Source: JAJYTL01 sp046705265
GTDB taxonomy: Bacteria; Pseudomonadota; Alphaproteobacteria; Ferrovibrionales; Ferrovibrionaceae
DNA: 64,000 bases
Direction of reading: 5' to 3'
NCBI GenBank assembly: GCA_046705265.1
Contig: JBJKQL010000103.1
Span: 1-64,000 of the forward strand
Shown here: positions 16,618 through 25,612 of the stretch, in pieces
Numbering within the stretch: position 1 is the stretch's first letter
Layout: each line of letters begins with the position of its first letter
Made by a program: the position numbers and the translations under genes
The notes under the pieces: model-generated
The model's input: only the letters and a program-made list of their open reading frames with translations
Database searches by the model: none
Told to the model about the DNA's origin: nothing

Positions 16618-16830
16618 TCAATGCTTCCAGGACTCTTCGCCGTAGAGCGAATACGGCTTTCCCTGTTCCCCGGTGCCTGCCTGCCGCACCCGCTGGGCGC
16701 GATCGAATGCCGCTCCCAGACGGCGCTGGCGTTGGCGCTCGCCCGTCGTCTGCCACCAGCGGAACATCGTGATTCCGGCCAGTATCAAGATAATCGCTAT
16801 CGCGACGCCAAGCAGCACGCCATAAGGCAT
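16618..16830 (-). CDS. Small single-pass membrane protein, unknown function
   Basis: A 70-residue protein: one N-terminal hydrophobic helix (residues 3-22, GVLLGVAIAIILILAGITMF) then a basic cytosolic tail (TGERQRQRRLGAAFDRAQR). Weak AAGG precedes the ATG. It sits between ruvX and ccdA, on the same strand as both, in a 450-bp space with no other gene. I know no family. It may be a conserved small membrane protein; the clean membrane helix and basic inside tail argue for a real gene. Confidence 0.5.
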   Translation of the reverse strand: MPYGVLLGVAIAIILILAGITMFRWWQTTGERQRQRRLGAAFDRAQRVRQAGTGEQGKPYSLYGEESWKH

Positions 16831-16951
16831 GGCCTTTTAATCCAAGTTCCCGTTCTGCCTCTTGTTTTGATGCCCCAGCCTGACACCAGCCAGGAACATT
16901 CTCTGTAAGGATAGCGGTATCGGCGTGATTTCTCAACGTCATCGGCCATTC

Positions 16952-17437
16952 TTAACCGGCAAGGTTGGCCGGCCGGAGCCGCAAGGCATCCAGCGCACCT
17001 TGTAAAAAATAGGCGGCGGCGAGCTTGTCGACGAGTTCGGCGCGGCGTTTCCGCGAGGCATCGGCCTCGAGAAGGGTGCGGGTCACCGCCACGGTCGATA
17101 GCCGTTCGTCCCAAAAGGAGATGACAAGACCGGGGAAAAGGCCGGCAATGTCGTCGGCGAATTTTCGCGCCGATTGCGCTGCCGGGCCCTCGCTGCCGTT
17201 CATGTTGCGGGGCAGGCCGAGGATGAGGCCGCCGACGCCTTCCCGCACTATCACCGTCTTCAGGGCCTCGGCGTCCTGTTTCAGGCCACGGCGTCGGATC
17301 GTGGCATAGGGCGAAGCAATGCAAAGGCCCGGGTCCGACAGGGCGAGGCCGATCGTTTTGCTGCCGAGGTCGAGGCCGAGCAGCCTTTGGCCTGTCTTCA
17401 ACTGCGCGGCCGCCTCGTTCGGGTTGTCCATGATCAT
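16952..17437 (-). CDS. ruvX: Putative pre-16S rRNA nuclease / Holliday junction resolvase-like YqgF
   Basis: A 161-residue RNase H-fold protein. The first catalytic Asp is in LLGLDLGSKTIGLALSD near residue 23. ILGLPRNMNGSEGPAAQ holds the second motif, and FWDERLSTVAVTR and ELVDKLAAAYFLQGALD the last acidic residues. YqgF/RuvX is needed for 16S rRNA 5'-end maturation in E. coli. Two in-frame ATGs (17437 and 17431) are possible. It is divergent from gatC with 56 bp between the starts, so the promoters must lie close together or overlap. Confidence 0.93.
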   Translation of the reverse strand: MIMDNPNEAAAQLKTGQRLLGLDLGSKTIGLALSDPGLCIASPYATIRRRGLKQDAEALKTVIVREGVGGLILGLPRNMNGSEGPAAQSARKFADDIAGLFPGLVISFWDERLSTVAVTRTLLEADASRKRRAELVDKLAAAYFLQGALDALRLRPANLAG

Positions 17438-17493
17438 CGCCGGTGCTACCTTCCGCCCGCGTTAGGTCACGACTAGAAGGCACAAGGTCGCAT

Positions 17494-17781
17494 ATGTCTC
17501 TCGATAAGGCCACGGTGCGTAAAATTGCCCAGCTCGCGCGCCTTCGGGTGACCGAAGAGGGGGAGCAGGCAATGGTAGGCGAGCTGAATGCCATTCTCGC
17601 CTTCGTCGAGCAGTTGAATCAGGTGGATACGTCGGGAGTCCCGCCAATGACGTCGGTGGTCGAGATGCGGCTCCGCCTGCGCGCGGACGAGGTGACGGAA
17701 GGCGGTGATCCAGAATCCGTGCTTGCCAACGCGCCGGAGCGTGTGGGCGATTTCTTCCTTGTGCCGAAGGTCGTTGGGTGA
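17494..17781 (+). CDS. gatC: Asp-tRNA(Asn)/Glu-tRNA(Gln) amidotransferase subunit C
   Basis: A 95-residue GatC. It begins MSLDKATVRKIAQLARLRVT, contains LNAILAFVEQLNQVDTSGV and ends DFFLVPKVVG, all characteristic. It wraps around the A and B subunits and stabilises the complex that converts misacylated Glu-tRNA(Gln) (and Asp-tRNA(Asn)) to the amide form. Its TGA overlaps the GTG start of gatA, so translation is coupled. Confidence 0.96.
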   Translation: MSLDKATVRKIAQLARLRVTEEGEQAMVGELNAILAFVEQLNQVDTSGVPPMTSVVEMRLRLRADEVTEGGDPESVLANAPERVGDFFLVPKVVG

Positions 17782-19256
17782 GCGCGCTCGCCGATCTCAC
17801 CTTGGCCGAACTCAGGGCCGGGCTCAGGGCGAAGGAGTTTTCGGCAACCGAGCTTGCCGAAGCTTCGCTCGCCGCCATGGCTGAGGCGCGGGCGCTGAAC
17901 GCCATGGTCCTTGAGACTCCGGAGCGGGCACTCGAGGACGCGAAGCGCGCCGATGTCAAACTCGCCGGCGGCGAAGTCGGTGCGCTCGAGGGTATCCCCA
18001 TCGCGGTGAAGGATATCTTTTGCACCAAGGGGGTTGGCACCACCGCCGCCTCGCGCATCTTGAATGGGTTCGTGCCGACCTATGAATCCACCGTCACCGC
18101 AAAGCTCTGGTCCGCCGGCGCGGTGCTCGTCGGCAAGACCAACATGGACGAGTTCGCCATGGGTTCGTCAAACGAGACGAGCCATTATGGGCGGGTCGAG
18201 AATCCATGGCGTCGCAGGGGCGACAACCGCGGCCTCGTGCCGGGCGGCTCGTCGGGCGGCTCTGCCGCCGCTGTCGCGGCGCGTATCGTCAGTGGCGCGA
18301 CCGGCACCGATACAGGTGGCTCGATCCGCCAGCCGGCGGCATTGACCGGCATCGTCGGCCTCAAACCGACTTATGGCCGCTGCTCGCGTTACGGCATCAT
18401 CGCCTTTGCTTCCTCGCTCGATCAGGCGGGGCCGATGGCGCGCAGCGTGCGCGATGCCGCGATTCTGCTCGGCGCCATGGCGGGCTTTGACCCCAAGGAT
18501 TCGACCAGCGTCGACCTGCCGGTGCCGGATTACGAAGCGGCACTGGAAAAAGGCGTCAAAGGGCTTCGCATCGGCATCCCGAAAGAATACCGTCTCGATG
18601 GCATACCGGCCGAAATCGAGACGCTTTGGAATCGTGGCGCCGATTGGCTACGTGCGGCAGGCGCCGAAGTGCATGAGGTTTCGCTGCCACATACGTCCTA
18701 TGCGTTGCCTGCTTACTACATCGTGGCGCCGGCCGAAGCGTCTTCCAATCTCGCCCGCTACGATGGTGTGCGTTACGGCTTGCGTGCCCAGGCTGCGGAT
18801 CTGACAGCAATGTACGAGGAGACGCGGGGCGAGGGTTTCGGCACCGAAGTGCGGCGGCGCGTCATGATCGGCACCTACGTGCTTTCGGCTGGCTATTACG
18901 ACGCCTATTACCGCAAGGCGCAGCAAGTTCGCACCCTGATCGCGCGCGATTTTAAGCAGGCGTTCGATGATGTCGATGCAATTCTGACCCCCGCATCGCC
19001 CTCGGCAGCCTTTGCCTTCGGCGACAAGACGGACGATCCCATCGCCATGTATCTGAACGACGTCTTCACCGTTCCTGTCAACCTCGCGGGGCTTCCCGGT
19101 CTCGCCGTTCCGGCGGGGTTGAACGCACAAGGAATTCCTCTTGGGCTGCAGATCATCGGTCGGGCATTCGATGAAGCGACCGTGCTTCGCGTCGGCCGCG
19201 CGCTCGAGCGGGCGGCTGATTTTACGGTCAAGCCGGAACCATGGTGGCGGTCATGA
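17778..19256 (+). CDS. gatA: Asp-tRNA(Asn)/Glu-tRNA(Gln) amidotransferase subunit A
   Basis: A 492-residue amidase-signature enzyme that releases ammonia from glutamine for the GatB kinase/transferase subunit. The Ser-cisSer-Lys triad is visible: Lys78 in GIPIAVKDIF, Ser158 in VPGGSSGGSAAAVA, and nucleophile Ser182 in GTDTGGSIRQPA. The GTG start overlaps the gatC stop (GTGA). The C-terminus overlaps gatB by ATGA. Full length, no anomalies. Confidence 0.97.
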   Translation: MSALADLTLAELRAGLRAKEFSATELAEASLAAMAEARALNAMVLETPERALEDAKRADVKLAGGEVGALEGIPIAVKDIFCTKGVGTTAASRILNGFVPTYESTVTAKLWSAGAVLVGKTNMDEFAMGSSNETSHYGRVENPWRRRGDNRGLVPGGSSGGSAAAVAARIVSGATGTDTGGSIRQPAALTGIVGLKPTYGRCSRYGIIAFASSLDQAGPMARSVRDAAILLGAMAGFDPKDSTSVDLPVPDYEAALEKGVKGLRIGIPKEYRLDGIPAEIETLWNRGADWLRAAGAEVHEVSLPHTSYALPAYYIVAPAEASSNLARYDGVRYGLRAQAADLTAMYEETRGEGFGTEVRRRVMIGTYVLSAGYYDAYYRKAQQVRTLIARDFKQAFDDVDAILTPASPSAAFAFGDKTDDPIAMYLNDVFTVPVNLAGLPGLAVPAGLNAQGIPLGLQIIGRAFDEATVLRVGRALERAADFTVKPEPWWRS

Positions 19257-20710
19257 GCGGGTCTCTGATCGAGGGACGCACAGGCGCCTGGGAAATGGTC
19301 ATCGGGCTTGAGGTCCACGCCCAGGTGATTTCGCAGTCGAAGCTCTTTTCCGGTGCCGCGACGGCGTTCGGCGCCGCGCCGAATTCGCAGGTCTCGCTGG
19401 TGGACGCGGCAATGCCGGGTATGCTTCCGGTCATCAACGAATGGTGCGTCCACCAGGCGATACGTACCGGTCTTGGGCTTAGGGCCGAGATCAACCGGCG
19501 CTCCGTCTTCGATCGCAAGAACTACTTCTATCCCGATCTGCCGGCCGGGTATCAGATTTCACAATACGCCCAACCGATCGTGGGCAAGGGCCGGATCCTT
19601 CTCGACCTTGTCGACGGCGGCGTGCGCGAGGTGGGCATCACCCGCCTCCATCTTGAACAAGATGCGGGAAAAAGCCTGCACGACCAGAATCCGACCAAAA
19701 CATATGTCGACCTCAACCGCGCCGGCGTCGCGTTGATGGAGATCGTTTCCGAGCCCGATCTCCGCAGCGCAGAGGAGGCTTCGCTCTATCTTGCCAAGTT
19801 GCGCTCGATCTTGCGTTACCTTGGCACCTGCGACGGCAATATGGACGAAGGCTCGATGCGGGCAGACGTCAATGTTTCCGTGCGCCATCCGGGGGCGCCG
19901 TTCGGCACCCGCTGCGAGATCAAAAACGTGAATTCGATCCGCTTCGTGCGTCAGGCGATCGAATACGAAGCGCGGCGCCAGATCGAGATTCTGGAAGAAG
20001 GCGGCACCATCGATCAAGAAACCCGCCTATTCGATCCGGGCCGGAGCGAAACGCGCTCCATGCGTTCGAAGGAAGAGGCGCACGATTATCGCTATTTCCC
20101 CGATCCCGATCTTCTACCGCTCGAACTCTCGGAGGACTTCATCGCCGGGATCGCGTCCGGACTCCCGGAGCTACCGGACGAAAAGAAGGTGCGCTTCGTT
20201 GCTGATTACGGGCTTTCGCCATACGAAGCCGGGGTTCTCGTCGCCGAACGCGAGACCGCCGATTTTTATGAACAGGTCGCCGTCGGTCGTGATGCGAAGC
20301 TCGCCGCCAATTGGGTTATGGGCGATTTCTTCGCCGCTTGGCGTCGCTCGGGCCAACCGCTCGGCGCCTTTTCGGTAACCGCGGCAAAGCTTGGCGGCCT
20401 TATCGACCTGGTCCGCGACGGCACCTTATCGGGCCGGCTCGCGAAGGACGTGTTCGAACTCATGGTCGAGACGGGGAAGGATGCCGCAACGCTCGTCGAT
20501 GAGCGCGGCCTGAGGCAGGTTACCGATCAAGGTGCGATCGCAGCTGCGATCGATCAGGTGCTTGCCGGCAACGCCGACAAGGTCGCGGAATACCGTGCTG
20601 GCCGTGAGAAGCTTTTCGGCTTTTTCGTTGGCCAAGTGATGCGGGCGACCGCCGGCAAGGCCAATCCAGCCGAAGTCAACCGCCTGCTCAAGGAAAAATT
20701 GGCGTCTTAG
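19253..20710 (+). CDS. gatB: Asp-tRNA(Asn)/Glu-tRNA(Gln) amidotransferase subunit B
   Basis: A 485-residue GatB. The catalytic kinase domain starts VIGLEVHAQVISQSKLFSG and includes NEWCVHQAIRTGL, RKNYFYPDLPAGYQISQY, ALMEIVSEPD, MRADVNVSVR and EIKNVNSIRFVRQAIEYE. A helical domain and a C-terminal YqeY-like tRNA-binding tail follow (AVEYRAGREKLFGFFVGQVM-like, ending NRLLKEKLAS). It phosphorylates the misacylated tRNA and transfers ammonia from GatA. ATG 19253 makes an ATGA overlap with gatA; ATG 19241 is an alternative. Confidence 0.96.
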   Translation: MSGSLIEGRTGAWEMVIGLEVHAQVISQSKLFSGAATAFGAAPNSQVSLVDAAMPGMLPVINEWCVHQAIRTGLGLRAEINRRSVFDRKNYFYPDLPAGYQISQYAQPIVGKGRILLDLVDGGVREVGITRLHLEQDAGKSLHDQNPTKTYVDLNRAGVALMEIVSEPDLRSAEEASLYLAKLRSILRYLGTCDGNMDEGSMRADVNVSVRHPGAPFGTRCEIKNVNSIRFVRQAIEYEARRQIEILEEGGTIDQETRLFDPGRSETRSMRSKEEAHDYRYFPDPDLLPLELSEDFIAGIASGLPELPDEKKVRFVADYGLSPYEAGVLVAERETADFYEQVAVGRDAKLAANWVMGDFFAAWRRSGQPLGAFSVTAAKLGGLIDLVRDGTLSGRLAKDVFELMVETGKDAATLVDERGLRQVTDQGAIAAAIDQVLAGNADKVAEYRAGREKLFGFFVGQVMRATAGKANPAEVNRLLKEKLAS

Positions 20711-20822
20711 ACGATCCCTTACGGCTCTCTCTTCCGGGGGGCCAGATCGGACGCGGCTCGCGCTCGACTTCGCCCACGGTTCGGATCATGCTTCGAATCG
20801 TCTTTCCGGGGGGCGAGGGGCG

Positions 20823-23243
20823 GTGCGAAAGCAAAAAGAGCTCCGGCTGGCGGTTGTCTGCTTTGGTGGCGTATCGCTGGCGATCTACATGCACGGTGTT
20901 ACCAAGGAGCTACTAAAATTAGTCCGGGCCTCGCGTTGCGTTCGCGACGGCACCGAGAATATTGCGCTGCCGGAAGGCGACCGTTCTGATACCGAACACG
21001 TCTACGCCGAACTTCTGCGTGCCATCGGCTTCCACCTCGATCTCAGGGTTCTGGTTGACATCGTTGCCGGCGCTTCAGCCGGTGGCATCAATGGCATCAT
21101 GCTCAGTCGCGCCTTGGCCCACGATCTCGCGATCGATCATCTGCGCGACTTATGGCTGGATGGCGCCGATGTCGCCCGCCTTCTCGCACCCAATCGGCGG
21201 GCCAAGGTCTGGAGCAAGTGGTTTCTCAAGCCCGGGATTTCATTCTTCACGCAGCGCTTTGCCGGCGAGGTGGGGACTGACGCGGAAGCACGGCGCAATC
21301 TCTCGCTCTTTATTCGCTCGCGTTGGTTTCACGCCCCTTTCGACGGCGTGGGATTCAGTAGGCTACTGTACCGCGCGCTCGGGCTAATGTCGGGGTCGGC
21401 AGGCGAGGCGGGATCGCTGGTGCCGCCCGGCCTTGGTCTCGATCTCTTCGTTACCGTGACGGATCTTTCTGGCTATCGCCGCCATGTGGCGATTCACGAT
21501 CCCCCTACCATCGACGATACCGAACATCGCCATATCCTCCATTTTGGCTACCAGCATTGGCGGAGCGGGGAAACGCGGAGCGATTTCGACCGCGATCATC
21601 TTTTCGACCTCGTGTTTGCGGCACGCGCGACCGGTTCTTTCCCCGGGGCCTTTCCGCCGCTCTCGGTGGCCGAGATCGACCACTTAGCGAAACAGGAGCG
21701 GCAGTCGTGGCAGGGGCGCGATGCCTTTCTCGCGCGTGTCTTCGCACCCCAGATAGCGGCCGGTGAAGACCCGCAGTCGATCGCCCTGATCGATGGTAGC
21801 GTCGTCAACAACAAACCGTTCGATGCCGCCATCGCGGCTCTGCAAGGGCGACCGGCCTATCGCCAGATTGACCGGCGTCTGCTCTATCTCGAGCCCGATC
21901 CGAAACCGAACGGCGCGCGAAGCAAACGCTCCGCCGGCTTTTTCCCGGTGCTGAAGGGTGCACTTTCCGACATTCCCCGCAACGAGCCGGTGCATCGAGA
22001 ACTGGAGCGGATCGAAGCCTTCAACGGCCGCGTTCGGCGTATCCGCCGCATTGTCGAGGCGACACGGCCGAGGGTCGAGGAGCAGGTTTCGCGCGTCATG
22101 GCGGAGGCAGGGGTCGAGGTCGCGGGCGCGGCGGCGGTTACCGCTTGGCGAGCTGCGGCGAACGCTGCTGCAGCGCGCGAGGCCGGTTTTGCTTACGAAG
22201 CCTACCTTCGGCTCAAACTGGTCAATGTCATTGACGATCTCTGCGCCAAGTTCCGCGATGCCAGCGGCATCATGGAAAACAGCGTCGCCGCCCATTGGGT
22301 GACCGCCGTTGTCTATCGTTGGACAGAACGCCGGGGATTCAACCCGGCCATGCTCGCCCTCGATGATTCGCAGGCCCCGTGGATTCATTTCCTGCAGGAG
22401 CTCGACGCTTCCTTCCGCGAACGGCGTCTGCGCTTCGCCTTGCGCGCCCTCAATGATCTCTATAGTAAGGTGGGCGAACGGGCGGTGGCGGCGCTCGATG
22501 CGGCAAAGACCGAGGTCTACGAGCTTCGCACCGTTTTGCGTCAGGCGAGCGCCCTGCCGCATGAGCACGAGCAGCTCCGCCTCGGACTCGCCAAGGTCTT
22601 TTCCGGCCGTGCTCCACCCGCGGATCGGCGGGGGATTGCGGCCGAGGTAGATCGTTTCGTTGCTGAGAAGGAGGGCGAGATCGATGCTGCGGTCGAGGCC
22701 CTAGCGGCGGCGCAGGCGTTAACCACCATTGACCGCAAAGGCGATGAGCTGTTCGCGACGCGGATTTCCGCCTTGCTACCGGTTTCTTTCGCGCACGAGC
22801 TTCTCATTACCTATCTCGGTTTCGCGTTCTGGGACGTTATGACCTTTTCGCTCACCAACTGGCGCGACCTTGAGGAGTTCGACGAAATCCGGATCGACCG
22901 AATCAGCCCCGAAGACAGCCGGCTGTTTCGATCGCAAACCTACGCGAGTCCCCTGATGGGAACCGGCCTTAGCCACTTCAGCGCCTTTCTCAGCCGCGCT
23001 TATCGCGAAAACGACTATCTCTGGGGACGACTAAACGGCGCTGAAAGGCTGATCGATATCGTGCTCGACGCGGCCCGCATCGAGGGCGTCGACAAGGTCA
23101 TCGACGGCCCGCTTTTGAAGCGTCGGGCGATTGCGGCGATTCTCGATGCCGAAGCGGCGCACCTGCCGACCTGCCGCGATCTGATCGCCCAGCTTCGCGG
23201 GATTCTGGCCGCGGATCGGGACGAGACGGAAGAGCCTTCCTAA
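20823..23243 (+). CDS. Large patatin-like phospholipase domain protein (DUF3376-type)
   Basis: An 806-residue protein. The patatin domain is in the first 350 residues, with oxyanion-loop-like FGGVSLAIYMHGV near residue 14, nucleophile motif GASAGGINGIMLSRAL near residue 83, and catalytic Asp in LIDGSVVNNKPFDAAI near residue 325. The long remainder is helical and charged, rich in Arg/Ala, resembling the DUF3376 C-terminal region. A lipid acyl hydrolase, probably membrane-associated, of unknown physiological role. GTG 20823 follows GAGGGGCG. Its 3' end is 5 bp from the convergent amidase gene, with no room for a separate terminator. Confidence 0.83.
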   Translation: MRKQKELRLAVVCFGGVSLAIYMHGVTKELLKLVRASRCVRDGTENIALPEGDRSDTEHVYAELLRAIGFHLDLRVLVDIVAGASAGGINGIMLSRALAHDLAIDHLRDLWLDGADVARLLAPNRRAKVWSKWFLKPGISFFTQRFAGEVGTDAEARRNLSLFIRSRWFHAPFDGVGFSRLLYRALGLMSGSAGEAGSLVPPGLGLDLFVTVTDLSGYRRHVAIHDPPTIDDTEHRHILHFGYQHWRSGETRSDFDRDHLFDLVFAARATGSFPGAFPPLSVAEIDHLAKQERQSWQGRDAFLARVFAPQIAAGEDPQSIALIDGSVVNNKPFDAAIAALQGRPAYRQIDRRLLYLEPDPKPNGARSKRSAGFFPVLKGALSDIPRNEPVHRELERIEAFNGRVRRIRRIVEATRPRVEEQVSRVMAEAGVEVAGAAAVTAWRAAANAAAAREAGFAYEAYLRLKLVNVIDDLCAKFRDASGIMENSVAAHWVTAVVYRWTERRGFNPAMLALDDSQAPWIHFLQELDASFRERRLRFALRALNDLYSKVGERAVAALDAAKTEVYELRTVLRQASALPHEHEQLRLGLAKVFSGRAPPADRRGIAAEVDRFVAEKEGEIDAAVEALAAAQALTTIDRKGDELFATRISALLPVSFAHELLITYLGFAFWDVMTFSLTNWRDLEEFDEIRIDRISPEDSRLFRSQTYASPLMGTGLSHFSAFLSRAYRENDYLWGRLNGAERLIDIVLDAARIEGVDKVIDGPLLKRRAIAAILDAEAAHLPTCRDLIAQLRGILAADRDETEEPS

Positions 23244-23248
23244 AGGAG

Positions 23249-24676
23249 CTAAAGCGGCGGCCGGCGAGCGGCCCAGGGCTGCGCTGCCTCGATCTGAGCG
23301 GCAAGGCGGAAGAGTGTCGCCTCGTCACCGAAGCGGCCGACGAACTGCACGCCGATCGGCAAACCGTCCTGAGGCCAGTGAAGTGGCATCGACATTGCTG
23401 GATTTCCTGAGGCATTGAAGGGCGAGGTGAAAGCAATCGAGGCCAGGATCGCCTGGTTGAAGCGTTCGATATCGCCGGTCGTCATGTCGAGAATGCCAAG
23501 CGGGTAGGGTGGGTCGCACATGGTCGGCGTAAGCAAGACATCATAGTCGCGGAAGAACCGGCCGATGGCACGCCCCGTCGCGTGCAGAACATCGAGCGCC
23601 GCGACGTAATCGGCGGCGCTTGCGGTTCTGCCGATAGCCGCCATGCGTGATGTAATCTCCTCGATATCGCCAGGCTTCGGCTCGCGCCCGAGACTCTTGC
23701 CGCGAGCATCGAGGGCGGCACGAACTTGACCACTGATGATAACGCGGTTGGCGGCGATCAAACGTTCGGCATCGAAACGAGGGCTGGCCTCAGCCACGTG
23801 ATGGCCAAGACCTTCGCAAAGCTTTGCCGCGCCTTGCGCGGCGGCACGGCATTCGGCGGTGACCGGCTGGCCATTCCACGCGGCGGTCGTAACGGCGATG
23901 CGAAGCCGGCCAGGATCGGTGCCGACCTCATCGAGGTAAGGGCGAAGCATCGGTGGTGCGCAATAGGGGTCGCCGGCCTCGGGGCCGGCGCTGGCGTCCA
24001 GGAGCGCGGCGCTGTCGCGGACGGAGCGGGTGATGGCATGGTTGATCCCGGCACCGCTCCAGCTTTCGCCTTTGTCGGGCCCGATCGGCACCCGCGCCCG
24101 TGTTGGCTTCATGCCGAACAACCCGCAAGCAGAGGCCGGGATGCGAATCGATCCACCGCCGTCGCTCCCGTGAGCTGCGGGCACCATGCCTACGGCTACC
24201 GCCGCGGCCGCGCCACCGGATGAACCGCCGGCGCTGTGATCGAGTTTCCAGGGATTGCGGGTCGGGCCAAAGAGGCGCGGTTCGGTCGAGGTGGCGAGGC
24301 CGAACTCGGGCGTGTTGGTTTTGCCGAAAATAACCAGACCGGCGGTCTTGTATCGGCCGACCAGTTCACTGTCGTGATCGGCGCGGGCATCGGCAAAAAA
24401 GCGCGACCCGCCAGTGGTCACCGCTCCCTTATAATAGAGCCCGAGATCCTTAAGCAAAAACGGCACGCCCGTGAAGTGCCCTTCCGGCAAGCCATCGGCG
24501 ATCGTAGCCCATGCCTCGTCAAAGAGCCTGGAGACGACCGCGTTGCACGCGGGGTTGCGTGCCTCGACGCGGGCGATGGCGGCCTCGAGCAGCTCGCCTG
24601 CCGTAACCTGCTTGTCACGAACTAGGGCCGCGAGCCCAAGAGCATCATAGCGATCGTATTCAGGCAGATCGTTCAC
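23249..24676 (-). CDS. Amidase (amidase signature family), copy 1
   Basis: A 475-residue amidase. The triad parts are Lys76 in GVPFLLKDLG, SAGGSSGGAAAAV and nucleophile Ser in GSDGGGSIRIPA. YDVLLTPTMCDPPYPLG and PIGVQFVGRFGDEATLFRLA complete the family pattern. The GTG start at 24676 is chosen because GGGAGG lies just upstream and the longer frame to 24817 has no ribosome-binding site. The substrate is unknown; it is not the tRNA amidotransferase subunit, whose gene is 4 kb away. A paralogue with nearly the same C-terminal signature is at 55644-57137. Confidence 0.88.
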   Translation of the reverse strand: MNDLPEYDRYDALGLAALVRDKQVTAGELLEAAIARVEARNPACNAVVSRLFDEAWATIADGLPEGHFTGVPFLLKDLGLYYKGAVTTGGSRFFADARADHDSELVGRYKTAGLVIFGKTNTPEFGLATSTEPRLFGPTRNPWKLDHSAGGSSGGAAAAVAVGMVPAAHGSDGGGSIRIPASACGLFGMKPTRARVPIGPDKGESWSGAGINHAITRSVRDSAALLDASAGPEAGDPYCAPPMLRPYLDEVGTDPGRLRIAVTTAAWNGQPVTAECRAAAQGAAKLCEGLGHHVAEASPRFDAERLIAANRVIISGQVRAALDARGKSLGREPKPGDIEEITSRMAAIGRTASAADYVAALDVLHATGRAIGRFFRDYDVLLTPTMCDPPYPLGILDMTTGDIERFNQAILASIAFTSPFNASGNPAMSMPLHWPQDGLPIGVQFVGRFGDEATLFRLAAQIEAAQPWAARRPPL

Positions 24677-24829
24677 CGAGACCTCCCTAACCGCTATCCC
24701 TAGTACAGCGATTCCTTGAAACCAATCATTTCGAGTGATTTTCCAGCAGCCTGAACAACGTGCATTTAACAAGGAAAAACTGCTTGTCCATCGTGTCCCC
24801 CACAAGATTTGAATCAAGGAAGCAGTCTA

Positions 24830-25525
24830 CTAGCCAAGGGTAGCGACGAAATCCTCGAGACCGCCGGAAATACCGCTTCGCCTTTCGCGTCGCAGACGTT
24901 CAGCCTGAATAACGGTCCGCAACTCGGCGAGGCAGGTCGCGACGTCGACATTCACCAGCACGTAGTCATATTCCGGCCAGTGTGAGATCTCCTTTCGCGC
25001 GCCCTGCATCCGCTTTTCCACCACAGTGGCGCTGTCCTGGTTACGGCGTTCAAGGCGCCGATGCAATTCATCAAGCGAGGGCGGCAAGATGAAAATCCGC
25101 ACGAGATCGGCCTTGAACTGCCCTTTGGCGAGCTTTTGCGCTCCCTGCCAGTCGATATCGAGAAGGATGTCGCGGCCTTGCTCGATCGCCGCCGTGATCG
25201 GTTCGGCTGGAGTGCCATAGGCATAACCGAAGACTTCGGCATGCTCGAGGAGCACCCCCTCGCGCTTAAGGCGCTCGAAAGCCGCCGGTTCGATGAAGTG
25301 ATAATCCACGCCGTCGGTTTCGCTCGGCCGCTGCGGGCGGGTCGTGACCGAAACCGACATCTGTACCGTCGTGTTTTCGGCAGCAAGCAGAGCCTTGGCA
25401 ATCGTCGTTTTTCCGGCACCGGAAGGCGAGGAGATGACGATCAAAAGCCCGCGGCGGCGGATGAGGGGGCCGCCGGCGGATGCCGCGTCGGATTTCCGCA
25501 CGGCGCCTGCCTCAGATGCGTTCAT
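24830..25525 (-). CDS. gmk: Guanylate kinase
   Basis: A 231-residue GMP kinase making GDP with ATP. It has P-loop SSPSGAGKTTIAKALL near residue 32, GMP-binding residues SVSVTTRPQRPSETDGVDYHF near 58-78, HAEVFGYAYGTP, ILLDIDWQGAQKL, and lid arginines in RRLERRNQDS. The first 25 residues are a non-conserved extension, so an internal start cannot be excluded. It lies downstream of the acyl-CoA cluster on the same strand, 87 bp from the lyase stop, but is functionally unrelated. Confidence 0.95.
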   Translation of the reverse strand: MNASEAGAVRKSDAASAGGPLIRRRGLLIVISSPSGAGKTTIAKALLAAENTTVQMSVSVTTRPQRPSETDGVDYHFIEPAAFERLKREGVLLEHAEVFGYAYGTPAEPITAAIEQGRDILLDIDWQGAQKLAKGQFKADLVRIFILPPSLDELHRRLERRNQDSATVVEKRMQGARKEISHWPEYDYVLVNVDVATCLAELRTVIQAERLRRERRSGISGGLEDFVATLG

Positions 25526-25612
25526 GCGGGGGCCTCGGTGCCGGGCACGCGTTGCGGGTGGCGGATCGCACGTCGATCGTCTTGCCGTGCTGACACTTCA
25601 CGCCGCTCATCT

